Origin: Bacillus sp. AFS055030
Lineage (GTDB): Bacteria; Bacillota; Bacilli; Bacillales; Bacillaceae_G
Direction of reading: 5' to 3'
Length of the DNA stretch: 64,000 nt
Assembly: GCF_002574545.1 (NCBI RefSeq)
Contig: NZ_NUGT01000083.1
Span: 38,617-102,616 of the forward strand
Shown: positions 43,897 through 53,481 of the stretch, in pieces
How positions within the stretch are numbered: position 1 is the first letter of the stretch
How the letters are laid out: each line of letters opens with the position of its first letter
The notes under the pieces: model-generated
Database searches by the model: none
What the model saw: the letters and a program-made list of their open reading frames with translations, nothing else
What the model was told of the DNA's origin: nothing
Program-made: the position numbers and the translations under genes

Positions 43897-45303
43897 ATGA
43901 TAGATTTAACACCAAATTTGAATGTAGAAAGCAAAATACCATTGTATGTACAGTTATATGAGTATATAAAAGCCGAAATAAGAAGTGGAAAAATCTCTCC
44001 AATGACTAAGCTTCCAGCAAAAAGAAAGTTAGCTATGCATTTGGAAGTAAGTAAAAATACAGTAGAATCAGCATATGAACAACTCCTGGCAGAAGGGTAT
44101 ATTGAATCGGTTCCACGAAAGGGGTATTTTGTATGTGAAATTGAGCAAATAATACATACAGCAAAAAAAGGAGAAGTCGTTAAGGAAGTATTATACAGAG
44201 AAAAAGTATATAAATATGACTTTACTCAAACGGGGGTAGATGCAAAGACATTTCCCTTCTCTGTTTATAGAAAAATCTCAAATGAAGTATGGCAACTAGA
44301 AAATAAGGACCTTTTATTTCTTGGCCACCCTCAAGGTGAATTCTGTCTGCGTGAAGAGATTGCGAAATATTTATATGAATCAAGAGGGGTTAATTGCCAA
44401 GCGAGTCAAATTGTAATAGGAGCCGGAACACAATTTTTAATAAAAATATTGTTTCAGTTACTAAAGGGAAAGCGTTTTGCAGTTGAAAACCCAGGGTATC
44501 ATCAAAAGTTGGTTGTCTTTGAAAAGGGAAAAGACAATGTTCAAATGATCCCACTTGATGAGGAGGGGATCTCGATTACAGCTTTAGAATCTAGCAATGC
44601 GAATGTTATGTTTGTTACCCCATCCCATCAATTTCCTTGTGGAATGATTATGCCAATTAAAAGAAGGGTACAACTTTTACAATGGGCACAAGAGGAGTAT
44701 GGACGCTATATTATTGAAGATGATTATGATAGTGAATTTCGTTACTCTGGAAAACCAATTCCAGCATTGCAAGGGCTTGATACAGAAGGACACGTAATAT
44801 ATATGGGCACATTTTCTAAAGCTTTACTCCCTTCATTACGAATGAGCTATATGGTATTATCAGAACAGCTTATCAAATTGTATCAATCAAACTATTTATT
44901 TTACACGCAAAGTGTTTCAAGAATCGATCAAGAGATTATCCGAAAATTTTTAAACGAAGGTCATTGGGAAAAGCATATTCATAAAATGAGAGTTGTATAT
45001 CGGAAAAAGAGAGATGTACTTGTCTCGGCGATCGAAAGGTACTTTTCCAATAAAGTGAAGGTGATCGGAGAAGATTCTGGCTTACATATTTTATTAAAGG
45101 TTTATAATGGAATGTTAGAAGAAGAATTAATAAAAAGAGCAGCTGATAATAGTATAAAAGTATATCCAGTTTCAATGTATTATAGCGAAGGGAACATTCC
45201 AAAAAATACAGTTTTACTTGGATTTGCTATTTTATCTGAGACGGAGATTGAAGAGGCAATTCGATTATTATTTACTGCATGGTTCACAAAATATAAAAAG
45301 TGA
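43897..45303 (+). CDS. MocR-type PLP-binding GntR-family regulator
   Basis: 468-residue fusion of an N-terminal winged HTH (about 10-80; KLPAKRKLAMHLEVSKNTVESAYEQL) to a class I aminotransferase-like domain. PLP-pocket features include VTPSHQFPCG, IIEDDYDSEFRY and the candidate Schiff-base lysine in MGTFSKALLPSLR. MocR proteins sense PLP adducts of amino compounds. ATG 43897 follows AAGGGG; a GTG start 36 bases earlier lacks a site. Likely controls the divergent EamA gene. Confidence 0.88.
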   Translation: MIDLTPNLNVESKIPLYVQLYEYIKAEIRSGKISPMTKLPAKRKLAMHLEVSKNTVESAYEQLLAEGYIESVPRKGYFVCEIEQIIHTAKKGEVVKEVLYREKVYKYDFTQTGVDAKTFPFSVYRKISNEVWQLENKDLLFLGHPQGEFCLREEIAKYLYESRGVNCQASQIVIGAGTQFLIKILFQLLKGKRFAVENPGYHQKLVVFEKGKDNVQMIPLDEEGISITALESSNANVMFVTPSHQFPCGMIMPIKRRVQLLQWAQEEYGRYIIEDDYDSEFRYSGKPIPALQGLDTEGHVIYMGTFSKALLPSLRMSYMVLSEQLIKLYQSNYLFYTQSVSRIDQEIIRKFLNEGHWEKHIHKMRVVYRKKRDVLVSAIERYFSNKVKVIGEDSGLHILLKVYNGMLEEELIKRAADNSIKVYPVSMYYSEGNIPKNTVLLGFAILSETEIEEAIRLLFTAWFTKYKK

Positions 45304-45461
45304 TGGATAGTCGGTCAACATTAAAGGCTTTGTTGTTTGCTACTTATTGCATTATTCATAAATAAAATTTGCTAATTTTGTACTAATTTATTTAAAATGG
45401 AATTAGTCGTTTTTTTAATAGCATTTACTATAAAATTAAGTTGAAATGGAGAATGGTTTAT

Positions 45462-45812
45462 ATGACAAATCAAAATGAAACTAGCGCTTTACCGCCAAAA
45501 ACATGTACGATTGAGCGCCTTGTTACGCTTAAAGAGGATATCGAAAAAGTATTGGCAGGAGAAAAAACAGCTACTCGCCGTAACGGGAGATATGCAGATG
45601 TTGGGGAAGTAATGACTCTTCAAAATCAACAGTATGTTGTTGAAAAAGTATATTCTCAAGCCTTAGGTGAATTGACAGATGAGGATGCTAAGCAAGAAGG
45701 CTATCCGACTGTAGAAGAGTATAAGCAATCGATTCTATCAATCCATCCTGGAATGCCTTGGTTGCCAAAAATGAGGGTATGGGTTCATGAGTTTCGTCTC
45801 ATTCAAGATTAA
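45462..45812 (+). CDS. ASCH-domain protein
   Basis: 117-residue cytosolic protein with the ASCH pattern: ERLVTLKEDIEKVLAGEKTATRR near the N-terminus and a C-terminal WVHEFRL strand. ASCH domains share the PUA-like fold and are suggested to bind RNA or modified nucleosides; some members have amidohydrolase activity. The function here is unknown. ATG 45462 follows TGGAG. The next gene starts six bases after the stop. Confidence 0.75.
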   Translation: MTNQNETSALPPKTCTIERLVTLKEDIEKVLAGEKTATRRNGRYADVGEVMTLQNQQYVVEKVYSQALGELTDEDAKQEGYPTVEEYKQSILSIHPGMPWLPKMRVWVHEFRLIQD

Positions 45813-45817
45813 TATCT

Positions 45818-46252
45818 ATGCTGTATAGACTGCTTCTTTACATACATATTGCTAGTGTAATTTTATCGATTGGTCCTTTTTTTGTATTGATTCCGATACT
45901 AAAAAAGCTGCATACCACACAGTCCGCGATACAACAGAGCTATTTGGATGTATTCCGGTTTGCTGTCAGATTGGCAAAGCATGCTGGGCATGTGCTGGTT
46001 GGATCGGGGGTCTTGTTGGTACTAGTAGGCCATTGGTCGTGGAAGACCTCTTGGATCGTGATGACTATTCTTCTTTTGGTGAGTTCATTATTTTTTCTAG
46101 CTAGAGCTTTTTCACCAACGATTAAAAAATTTAGTGAACTAAATCAAGACAAGAAATTGTTGATTCACTTGCTTCGTCGTTCAATCTGGATTTATATCGC
46201 TCTTTTAATGGTTATGTTATGGTTTATGGTAGTAAAGCCTACATTATGGTAG
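45818..46252 (+). CDS. small four-helix membrane protein (DUF2269-like)
   Basis: 144-residue protein with about four hydrophobic helices; the first starts at once (LLLYIHIASVILSIGPFFVL) and the last ends the chain. The IHIASVILSIGP and GSGVLLVL patterns recall DUF2269 proteins, so that is the tentative family. It has no clear Shine-Dalgarno, so it is probably translated by coupling with the ASCH gene. G+C appears slightly higher than its neighbours. Function unknown. Confidence 0.7.
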   Translation: MLYRLLLYIHIASVILSIGPFFVLIPILKKLHTTQSAIQQSYLDVFRFAVRLAKHAGHVLVGSGVLLVLVGHWSWKTSWIVMTILLLVSSLFFLARAFSPTIKKFSELNQDKKLLIHLLRRSIWIYIALLMVMLWFMVVKPTLW

Positions 46253-46265
46253 GCACAATTCAATT

Positions 46266-46311
46266 AAGCAGACAGGTTCTTTTTTATTCAAGGGACATTG
46301 TCTGCTTTTTT
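46266..46311 (+). terminator. terminator after DUF2269-like gene
   Basis: AGCAGACA pairs with TGTCTGCT across a 24-base loop, followed by T6. Confidence 0.7.
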
Positions 46312-46481
46312 GCTCTTTATTAAAATGAAATAAAAATAAGTATTTAGACCTATTTCAAACGGACTGTAAAATAGGTTTCTTTTTATAAAAACGAATGACA
46401 TAACTCCTATATCAAACACACTTTGTAAAGAAGATGCTATTATCAAACACAATTTTTTCTAACAAATTTTTAAAAAAATTC

Positions 46482-46510
46482 TTGACGTATTACAAAAAGA
46501 GATATAACAT
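46482..46510 (+). promoter_or_regulatory. promoter of the S-box operon
   Basis: TTGACG at 46482-46487 and TAACAT at 46505-46510 with 17 bp between. The transcript would start about 25 bases ahead of the SAM aptamer. Confidence 0.6.
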
Positions 46511-46543
46511 GAACTCAATCATTTAAAAACTTAATAAATTCTA

Positions 46544-46666
46544 TTACTTATCCAGAGAGGTGGAGGGACTGGCCCTACGATACCTCGGCAACGGGTTTGT
46601 TATTTCGTAACAAATACCGTGCTAATTCCTGCAAATCGTTCAAGCGATTTGAAAGATAAGAAGTAA
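46544..46666 (+). ncRNA. SAM-I (S-box) riboswitch aptamer
   Basis: Conserved S-box core: CTTATCCAGAGAGGTGGAGG, then ACTGGCCC, CCTCGGCAAC and a GCTAATTCC strand. P1 is formed by TTACTTATC and GATAAGAAGTAA. Binds S-adenosylmethionine and controls the downstream methionine-importer operon. Confidence 0.95.
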
Positions 46667-46683
46667 AGTGGCTTATATATTTT

Positions 46684-46729
46684 AACCCCTCTTCTTATCT
46701 GTCTTATTGGATAAGAAGAGGGGTTTTTT
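46684..46729 (+). terminator. SAM riboswitch expression-platform terminator
   Basis: AACCCCTCTTCTTATC pairs with GATAAGAAGAGGGGTT, followed by T6. The 5' arm CTTCTTATCT can instead pair with AGATAAGAAG, the 3' strand of aptamer P1, giving the antiterminator used when SAM is low. Confidence 0.92.
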
Positions 46730-46837
46730 GTTGTAGAGCCATAGAAGAAAAAGGGTGAAACATAGATATAAAACCTAGTTTTCAAATCTGTTTACTAAGA
46801 TATAGTGATTAGAATAACTTGCATTGGAGGAAGTAAT

Positions 46838-47854
46838 TTGATTGAGATTAAAAATGTCTCTAAGGTTTATCCTGGAAGACCGCCTATTAAAGCTTTAAAT
46901 AATATTAATATGAAAACCGAGAAAGGGGAGATTTATGGAATCATTGGATTTTCCGGAGCGGGAAAAAGTACACTAATTCGTTGTTTAAATAGACTTGAAG
47001 AGCCAACAGAAGGATCAGTTTTAATTGATGGATTGAATCTGATGACATTAAATGATGAAGAGTTACGTAAGACACGTAGAAAAATTGGTGTCGTATTCCA
47101 GCATTTTAATCTACTTTCAGCTAAAACGGTATTTGATAATATAGCAATGCCGTTATACCTTGAAGGTAAGAAGAAACGGGACGTTCAGGAAAAAGTAATG
47201 GAATTAATTGAATTTGTTGGACTTACGGGGAAGCAGGATGTATATCCGGGACATTTATCGGGGGGACAAAAGCAAAGAGTGGGAATAGCAAGGGCACTCG
47301 TAACAGACCCAGATCTTTTGTTATGTGATGAAGCTACGTCTGCATTAGACCCTGAAACAACAAAGAATGTATTAGAGCTTTTAAGGAAGGTTAATAAATC
47401 TTATAATCTTACAATTTTCCTTATTACCCATGAAATGAGTGTAATTCGTGATTTATGTGATAAAGTGGCCGTCATTGATAATGGAGAAATTGTCGAAGAA
47501 GGTAATGTATACGATGTCTTTACGAATCCAAAAAAAGGTATTACAAAGAATTTTGTTAACACTGTATTACAAAATGAGGTGCCGTCTAAGCTATCGAAAA
47601 CATTATCAAAGGGGAAATATTATCAATTAGTCTTTCTAGGTGAAAAGGCAGCCAATCCATTATTATCAGAGGTTCTAAAAAAATTCGATATTCATTTAAA
47701 TATTCTTTATGGGTCGATTACAGAGCTACAAGAAAGGCCATATGGAAATTTACTTGTAGCATTAGAGGGAACAAAAGAGGAAAGCTCAAAAGCGATTAAA
47801 TTTATTTCAGAGAAGGGGATCGATGTAAGGGAGGTTGAATTAAATGGAGCTTAA
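46838..47854 (+). CDS. metN: methionine ABC transporter ATP-binding protein
   Basis: 338-residue ATPase with Walker A GFSGAGKST, signature LSGGQKQRVG, Walker B LLLCDEATSALD and a C-terminal ACT-like NIL domain typical of MetN. Powers uptake of methionine. TTG 46838 follows GGAGG at 7 bases; an upstream in-frame ATG is excluded because it precedes that site. Overlaps metI by 11 bases. Controlled by the SAM riboswitch. Confidence 0.95.
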   Translation: MIEIKNVSKVYPGRPPIKALNNINMKTEKGEIYGIIGFSGAGKSTLIRCLNRLEEPTEGSVLIDGLNLMTLNDEELRKTRRKIGVVFQHFNLLSAKTVFDNIAMPLYLEGKKKRDVQEKVMELIEFVGLTGKQDVYPGHLSGGQKQRVGIARALVTDPDLLLCDEATSALDPETTKNVLELLRKVNKSYNLTIFLITHEMSVIRDLCDKVAVIDNGEIVEEGNVYDVFTNPKKGITKNFVNTVLQNEVPSKLSKTLSKGKYYQLVFLGEKAANPLLSEVLKKFDIHLNILYGSITELQERPYGNLLVALEGTKEESSKAIKFISEKGIDVREVELNGA

Positions 47855-48512
47855 TTGGGAATTCTTTTGGCCACAGTTTTTGCAGGCAACTCAAGATACA
47901 TTTCTAACTGTGCTAGGATCATTTATTTTTGGCACAATCATAGGATTGCCTTTAGGAATTATCCTAGTAGTAACAAGGCCAGGTCATATAATGGAAAATA
48001 AACCTTTATTTACTTTGTTAAATACCATTATTAATATTGTTCGATCTGTACCATTTATTATTTTGCTAGTTGCCATTATACCATTTACTAGATTATTGAC
48101 GGGGACATCAATTGGCGTAGTAGCAGCAATTGTTCCGCTTTCGATCTTTGTGGGACCTTATTTGGCAAGATTGATTGAGAACTCCATGCTAGAAGTGGAT
48201 AAGGGAGTGTTGGAGACAGCCTATTCAATGGGAGCAACGAAGTTTCAAATCATCGTGAAGTTTATTTTACCAGAGGCGATTCCATCGTTGATTCTTTCAT
48301 TTACAACAGCAACGATTGGATTGATTGGATCGACTGCTGCAGCAGGGGCTGTTGGTGCTGGAGGATTAGGTGACTTAGCTATTACATATGGTTATCAGCG
48401 CTTTGAAACATTGGTTATTATCATCACTGTTGTATTACTAGTACTGATCGTGCAAATCATACAAAGCTTAGGAAATACGTGGTCAAGATATGTAAGGAGG
48501 AAAAGAGGATGA
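47844..48512 (+). CDS. metI: methionine ABC transporter permease
   Basis: 222-residue inner-membrane subunit with about five helices and the EAA-type loop (LETAYSMGATKFQIIVKFILPEAIPSL). MetI signature segments include the GLIGSTAAAGAVGAGGLGDLA block. GGGAGG lies within the end of metN; translation is coupled. The stop overlaps the metQ start (ATGA). Confidence 0.95.
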   Translation: MELNWEFFWPQFLQATQDTFLTVLGSFIFGTIIGLPLGIILVVTRPGHIMENKPLFTLLNTIINIVRSVPFIILLVAIIPFTRLLTGTSIGVVAAIVPLSIFVGPYLARLIENSMLEVDKGVLETAYSMGATKFQIIVKFILPEAIPSLILSFTTATIGLIGSTAAAGAVGAGGLGDLAITYGYQRFETLVIIITVVLLVLIVQIIQSLGNTWSRYVRRKRG

Positions 48513-49357
48513 AAAAGTTTTTTACTATTTTTGCAGCATTATTATTAACAGTTTCGGTATTATCAGCATGTGGTTCTAAATCATCATCAGGTAATGGAAA
48601 GGAAAGAACAGTTAAGATTGGTATTAACGGTGATGACTATGAACTTTGGAATATTGTACAAAAACAAGTAAAAAGTGAAGGCATAAAATTGAAAATTATA
48701 TCATTTTCAGATTATGTTCAGCCGAACACAGCACTTAATGACGGCAGTCTTGATTTAAATTCTTTTCAAACGATTACTTATATGAATCAATTTAAAGCAG
48801 ATCATAATTTAGATATTTCTGCAATTGGCTCGACGGTGATTGCGCCAATGGGGATTTACTCACATAAATTTAAGAAGCTAAGTGATATCCCAGATGGAGC
48901 AACTATTACGATACCAAATGATGTTACGAACGCAGGCCGTGCACTTAAACTATTACAATCTTCAAAGTTAATTAGTTTAGTAGATAATTTTGATCCTAAA
49001 GGAAGTATTGAACAAATTAAAGACAATCCTAAGCATCTGAAAATCCAACCGGTTGCTGCAGGGCAAACAGCTAGATCATTGGATGATGTGGCAGCAGCGA
49101 TCATTAACAATGGATTCGCTGTTCAAGCGGGCCTAGACCCTGCAAAGGATCCACTTTATAAAGAAGATCCAAATGATAAAGCAGCTATGCCGTATATCAA
49201 TGTTATTGCATCTCGTACGAAGAATAAAAATGACAAGGATTTTTCAAAGATTGTAAAAGCATATCAATCAAAAGAAGTTCATGATTACATTATTAAACGT
49301 GACAAAGGTGCTACGGTTCCGGTAGTCATTTCAATTGATAAAATTAAAAATCTATAA
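48509..49357 (+). CDS. metQ: methionine-binding lipoprotein
   Basis: 282-residue NLPA-family lipoprotein. Signal peptide with lipobox LSAC (Cys about 21), then the NlpA/MetQ pattern (NDGSLDLNSFQTITYMNQF; DVTNAGRALKLL). ATG 48509 follows AGGAGGAAAAG; a 10-residue longer frame was rejected. Delivers methionine (often also D-methionine or peptides in the family) to MetNI. Confidence 0.94.
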   Translation: MKKFFTIFAALLLTVSVLSACGSKSSSGNGKERTVKIGINGDDYELWNIVQKQVKSEGIKLKIISFSDYVQPNTALNDGSLDLNSFQTITYMNQFKADHNLDISAIGSTVIAPMGIYSHKFKKLSDIPDGATITIPNDVTNAGRALKLLQSSKLISLVDNFDPKGSIEQIKDNPKHLKIQPVAAGQTARSLDDVAAAIINNGFAVQAGLDPAKDPLYKEDPNDKAAMPYINVIASRTKNKNDKDFSKIVKAYQSKEVHDYIIKRDKGATVPVVISIDKIKNL

Positions 49358-49403
49358 AGCTAGTTTATGCTTATATAAAAGAGTGGAAGGGAGAAAAGTT
49401 TAA

Positions 49404-50594
49404 ATGACAGTCCAAGTTGAAACGCAAAGAGAACAAATTGTAAAAAGTATTGAGGAATCAAAGGATGTTTATCTTGAAATTAGCCACAAAATTCATGAGA
49501 AACCTGAAATTGGCAATCAAGAATTTTTTGCATCAGAAACACATACTAAAATTCTAGTAGAAGCTGGATTCGATGTAACGCGTAATATTGCAGGACATGA
49601 AACAGGCTTTGTAGCAAGGAAAAAGTCATCTAAGCAAGGCCCAACCATCGCTTTTTTAGCAGAATACGATGCATTACCTGGTCTTGGTCATGCATGCGGA
49701 CATAATATTATTGGAACAACGAGTGTAGCAGCAGGAATCGCACTTGCTGAAGTTATTTCTGAGACCGGAGGAGAGGTTGTTATATTTGGAACACCTGCAG
49801 AAGAAGGTGGACCAAACGGAAGTGCAAAGGGGAGTTTTGTAAAAAATGGATTACTAGAAGGTGTTGATGCAGCTCTTATGCTCCACCCAAGTGGTAAAAC
49901 AGGTTTGTCAACCCCATCATTGGCAGTGGATCCCTTAGACTTCCATTTTTATGGAAGAGCAGCCCATGCAGCTGGGTCACCAGAACATGGAATTAATGCC
50001 TTAGATGCAGTTATCCAGTTATTCAATGGAATTAATGCCCTACGCCAGCAGCTTCCTACTGATGTTCGTATACATGGAATTATCACTCATGGAGGCGATG
50101 CACCGAATATTATTCCTGAGTATGCTTCAGCGAGATTTTTCATCCGTGCTAGTACTTGGAAACGTACGGAAGAAGTATCTACAAAGATTCGTAATATTGC
50201 CGAAGGAGCAGCGCTTGCAACAGGTAGTACAGTGAAAATTGAAAGATTCCAAAATGAAGTCCATGATTTTATTATCAATCAATCTCTTGATGAGATTGTA
50301 GGTGAAGAACTAAGCCTATTGGGTGAAGTAGTACATGGTAAAAGCGGTGGTCTAGGATCTACTGACGCCGGAAACGTAAGCCATGTTGTTCCGACTTCAC
50401 ACGCATATATTAAAATTGGACCTGATGATTTAATTGCTCATACGAATGAATTCCGTGAAGCTGCAAGATCGCCACGTGGTGATCATGCATTAATAAAGGG
50501 GGCAAAAGCATTGGCTCTAACGGGCTATCGTTTAATTACCGACAAAAACCTTATGGAAAAGGTTCAAAATGAATTTCAACAGGCAGAAAAATAA
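49404..50594 (+). CDS. M20-family amidohydrolase in the S-box operon
   Basis: 396-residue metallohydrolase of the M20D/IAA-amino-acid-hydrolase-like group. Metal ligands are in GHACGHN and TPAEEGGP; a lid domain lies between. Relatives remove acyl groups from N-acyl amino acids. Position behind metQ, with no terminator between, puts it under SAM-riboswitch control. Deacylation of an imported N-acyl-methionine or related sulfur amino acid is therefore a reasonable inference. Confidence 0.88.
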   Translation: MTVQVETQREQIVKSIEESKDVYLEISHKIHEKPEIGNQEFFASETHTKILVEAGFDVTRNIAGHETGFVARKKSSKQGPTIAFLAEYDALPGLGHACGHNIIGTTSVAAGIALAEVISETGGEVVIFGTPAEEGGPNGSAKGSFVKNGLLEGVDAALMLHPSGKTGLSTPSLAVDPLDFHFYGRAAHAAGSPEHGINALDAVIQLFNGINALRQQLPTDVRIHGIITHGGDAPNIIPEYASARFFIRASTWKRTEEVSTKIRNIAEGAALATGSTVKIERFQNEVHDFIINQSLDEIVGEELSLLGEVVHGKSGGLGSTDAGNVSHVVPTSHAYIKIGPDDLIAHTNEFREAARSPRGDHALIKGAKALALTGYRLITDKNLMEKVQNEFQQAEK

Positions 50595-50600
50595 TTAACT

Positions 50601-50649
50601 AAAACGGTCAGAAAGATGGGCGGAATTACCATCTTTTTGGCCGTTTTTT
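50601..50649 (+). terminator. terminator of the met operon
   Basis: AAAACGGTCAGAAAGATGG pairs with CCATCTTTTTGGCCGTTTT, one long stem followed by T6. Confidence 0.85.
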
Positions 50650-50763
50650 GTTTAATAGATCATACAAATTATTTAAATCAACCCAAATCGTTTCATTTTT
50701 TCTCTATTATTTTTATAGGGATATTTTTATAAAAATCGAATATTACATAAAGTGGACACTATA

Positions 50764-51639
50764 ATGAATGGAGTGATTGATATTTTTTATCCTGAATCTC
50801 GGTTTGAATCGATTAATGGTATGGAGCTTCATTTTACAGAATGGGGAGAAAGAAAAAATCCAACCGTTGTTTGTTGGCATGGTTTAACTAGGAATGGAAG
50901 GGATTTTGATATTTTAGCTCGTCATTTGGCTAAGGATTACCATGTAATTTGCCCAGATACGATTGGGCGAGGATTAAGTCAGTGGAGTACTTCTCCTGAG
51001 CAAGATTACTGTTTTGAAAACTATGTAAATATAGCGATTGGTCTATTAGATCGTTTAGAAATTGAACAAGTTCGTTGGGTAGGTACTTCGATGGGAGGAG
51101 CAATTGGAATGCGACTTGCTGGTACGCCGAACCATCTAAGCCGTATTTCCCATTTAGTATTAAATGATATTGGGGCAGGAGCTTCAGAAAATCAACCACA
51201 AGATATAGAAGGAATTAAGCGAATTATTAGCTATGTCGGTACACCACCACAATTTAAAACATTTACTGAATTGAAGAATTACTATAAGTTAATTTATCAT
51301 TCATTTGGTGTTTCAAGCGAAGAAGAATGGAATGATTTTACCCAAAATTCTTGCCGTAGAAGAGATGAGGGTGGAATTAGCCCGGATTATGATCCTAAAA
51401 TTGCATTACAATTTCAACATACTGAAGATTTAACGTTATGGGATTATTGGAAGGCTATTCAGTCCAAGATTTTACTCATTCGAGGAGAAGTTTCGGACGT
51501 CTTGCCACTGGATGTAGCATTAAAAATGAAGGAAACGCAGAAGTTTCAAATGGAAACAATACCTAAAGTTGGTCATGCACCTGCTTTAAATACAAATGAG
51601 CAAATTTCAATTATTGATAAATTTTTAAAAGAAGTTTAG
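50764..51639 (+). CDS. alpha/beta hydrolase
   Basis: 291-residue alpha/beta-fold hydrolase: oxyanion region CWHGLTRNGRDF, nucleophile elbow GTSMGG and C-terminal catalytic histidine in VGHAPAL. Family members include esterases, haloalkane dehalogenases and C-C hydrolases; the substrate is unclear. The start is uncertain: ATG 50764 is used, GTG 50752 is an alternative, and neither has a good Shine-Dalgarno. Monocistronic, with a terminator behind it. Confidence 0.82.
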   Translation: MNGVIDIFYPESRFESINGMELHFTEWGERKNPTVVCWHGLTRNGRDFDILARHLAKDYHVICPDTIGRGLSQWSTSPEQDYCFENYVNIAIGLLDRLEIEQVRWVGTSMGGAIGMRLAGTPNHLSRISHLVLNDIGAGASENQPQDIEGIKRIISYVGTPPQFKTFTELKNYYKLIYHSFGVSSEEEWNDFTQNSCRRRDEGGISPDYDPKIALQFQHTEDLTLWDYWKAIQSKILLIRGEVSDVLPLDVALKMKETQKFQMETIPKVGHAPALNTNEQISIIDKFLKEV

Positions 51640-51728
51640 GTTTATGCGGACTATTTAAATTGTGAGCTGTTCCATATTTGCAGTTCAAGAAGAAAATCTA
51701 AAAGCAAATTTTCTTTTAAAGAGAAAGT

Positions 51729-51778
51729 AAAAAAAGATTGAACAAATGTACTTCAAACATCTGTTCAATCTTTTTTTG
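51729..51778. terminator. bidirectional terminator between hydrolase and mntH
   Basis: AAAAAAGATTGAACA pairs with TGTTCAATCTTTTTT around a 17-base loop region. Confidence 0.85.
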
Positions 51779-51787
51779 TTTTAATTA

Positions 51788-53140
51788 TTATTGAAAGAAT
51801 GTTGCCCAAAGTAAGTATGCATTTAATACGGCAATAATTGAAGCAATTGTCCAAGCCACTGATTTCAGCCAAGTTTTATTAACGAATTTACCCATTTTTT
51901 TAGCATCGCTAGTGAACATGACTAGTGGTATAACCGCGAAAGATAACTGTAAAGATAGGATTACCTGACTTAGTATTAATAAATCTGCAGTTCCTTTTGC
52001 ACCGTATAAATAAGTGACGATCAGTGCTGGTGTCACGGCAATTAAACGAGTAATTAATCTTCTTAACCAAGGTTTAAGCTTAATATTTAAAAAGCCTTCC
52101 ATTACAATTTGCCCAGCTAGCGTACCTGTTAAAGTAGAATTTTGACCGGAAGCCAATAATGCCAATCCGAAAAATGTACTTGCTAAAGTCGTTCCTAATA
52201 ATGGAGTAAGAAGCTGGAACGCATCTTCAATTGATGCAACATTTGTATTGCCCGATTTGTAGAAAGTCGAAGCAGCTAATATTAAAATTGCTGCATTTAC
52301 AAACAATGCAATCATTAATGCAACTGTTGAGTCTATTGTAGCAAATTTAATTGCTTCTTTTTTACCAGCATCAGATTCTTCAAATTTTCTAGTTTGAACG
52401 ATTGAAGAGTGAAGATATAAGTTATGAGGCATAACAGTTGCCCCTAAAATTCCTAAAGAAATATAAAGCATTTTTGGATCTGTAATAACTTGAGAACTTG
52501 GAATAAATCCACCAAATACAGCTTTTACATCAGGTTGAGACATAATCAACTCAAAAATAAAACTACCTGTTATTAATATAATTAATGAAATGACAAAAGC
52601 TTCGATATACCTAAATCCTTTATTTTGTAGAAGTAAAACAAGTAATATATCTAAAGTTGTCAAACAAATTCCATAAAACAACGGAATCCCAAATAATAGA
52701 TTTAAAGCGATGGCTGACCCTATTAATTCAGCTAAATCACATGCAGCAATTGCAGCTTCACAAAGTATCCAAAGAACGAATGATACGGGTTTACTGAAGT
52801 GGTCTCGACATGCTTGAGCCAGATCTCTTCCTGTTACTATACCTAATTTAGCAGCTAAAGATTGTAGTATTATGGCCATTATATTTGAAATTAAAATGAC
52901 AGATAACAAAGTGTAATTAAAAGCAGATCCACCCGCTATGGAAGTAGCCCAGTTTCCAGGATCCATATATCCAACTGCAACTAAGTATCCTGGGCCTGCA
53001 AATGCCAGAAATTTACGGAAATTACTAGCTTTTTTTGGAATAGGTAACGAACGATGAACCTCTTGCAAACTAGGTTGTGAATGTTCCTGTCTCCAGCCGG
53101 CTTCTTTATATATGACTTTTTCTTGTGATTCTTGTGACAT
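51788..53140 (-). CDS. mntH: Nramp-family Mn2+/H+ symporter
   Basis: 450-residue divalent-metal importer with about 11 helices. The metal-binding DPGN motif is in [11 protein letters not shown] (helix 1) and [10 protein letters not shown] is the helix 6 motif. A consensus transport stretch ([20 protein letters not shown]) follows. The start at 53140 has GGTGGTGGG upstream; an ATG 33 bases earlier would place that site inside the coding region. A palindromic MntR-like box precedes the gene. Confidence 0.93.
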   Translation of the reverse strand: MSQESQEKVIYKEAGWRQEHSQPSLQEVHRSLPIPKKASNFRKFLAFAGPGYLVAVGYMDPGNWATSIAGGSAFNYTLLSVILISNIMAIILQSLAAKLGIVTGRDLAQACRDHFSKPVSFVLWILCEAAIAACDLAELIGSAIALNLLFGIPLFYGICLTTLDILLVLLLQNKGFRYIEAFVISLIILITGSFIFELIMSQPDVKAVFGGFIPSSQVITDPKMLYISLGILGATVMPHNLYLHSSIVQTRKFEESDAGKKEAIKFATIDSTVALMIALFVNAAILILAASTFYKSGNTNVASIEDAFQLLTPLLGTTLASTFFGLALLASGQNSTLTGTLAGQIVMEGFLNIKLKPWLRRLITRLIAVTPALIVTYLYGAKGTADLLILSQVILSLQLSFAVIPLVMFTSDAKKMGKFVNKTWLKSVAWTIASIIAVLNAYLLWATFFQ

Positions 53141-53176
53141 GTTTCCCACCACCTGTTTTATTGTACACATCAAATA

Positions 53177-53198
53177 GTTTTTCCCTAGGGAAAGTTTT
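53177..53198. promoter_or_regulatory. possible MntR box upstream of mntH
   Basis: TTTTTCCCTAGGGAAAGTTTT is a near-perfect palindrome about 40 bases upstream of the mntH start, in the position expected for the manganese repressor MntR. Assignment rests on position and symmetry. The remainder of the 340-base gap to the next gene is AT-rich with nothing recognised. Confidence 0.5.
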
Positions 53199-53481
53199 TA
53201 AATTATATGCTGATTTTAACACAATAGTTCCCAAATGTAATAAAAAATTTTTGATAACTTCGTAAATTTTTAGTTAACAGATAATATACATAGAATATTT
53301 TCCTTTTCTTTGTTTTTGCTTTTTTCCTATTTCTTATGCAACTCACTCAGATCGTTCTGCTTTTTAAATATGCTGTAGATTATTATCGAGTTAATTGTTT
53401 CCAAGTGTGATATACTAGTCAAAAAATTCGGTTATTTATATAGAAACTTATAAAAAATTAATCTATTTGGGAGAGTGAATC

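Noticed and set aside
46600..46785. Leftward 61-codon ORF across the SAM riboswitch region
   Set aside because: It lies over the conserved aptamer and terminator; the RNA structure explains the sequence.
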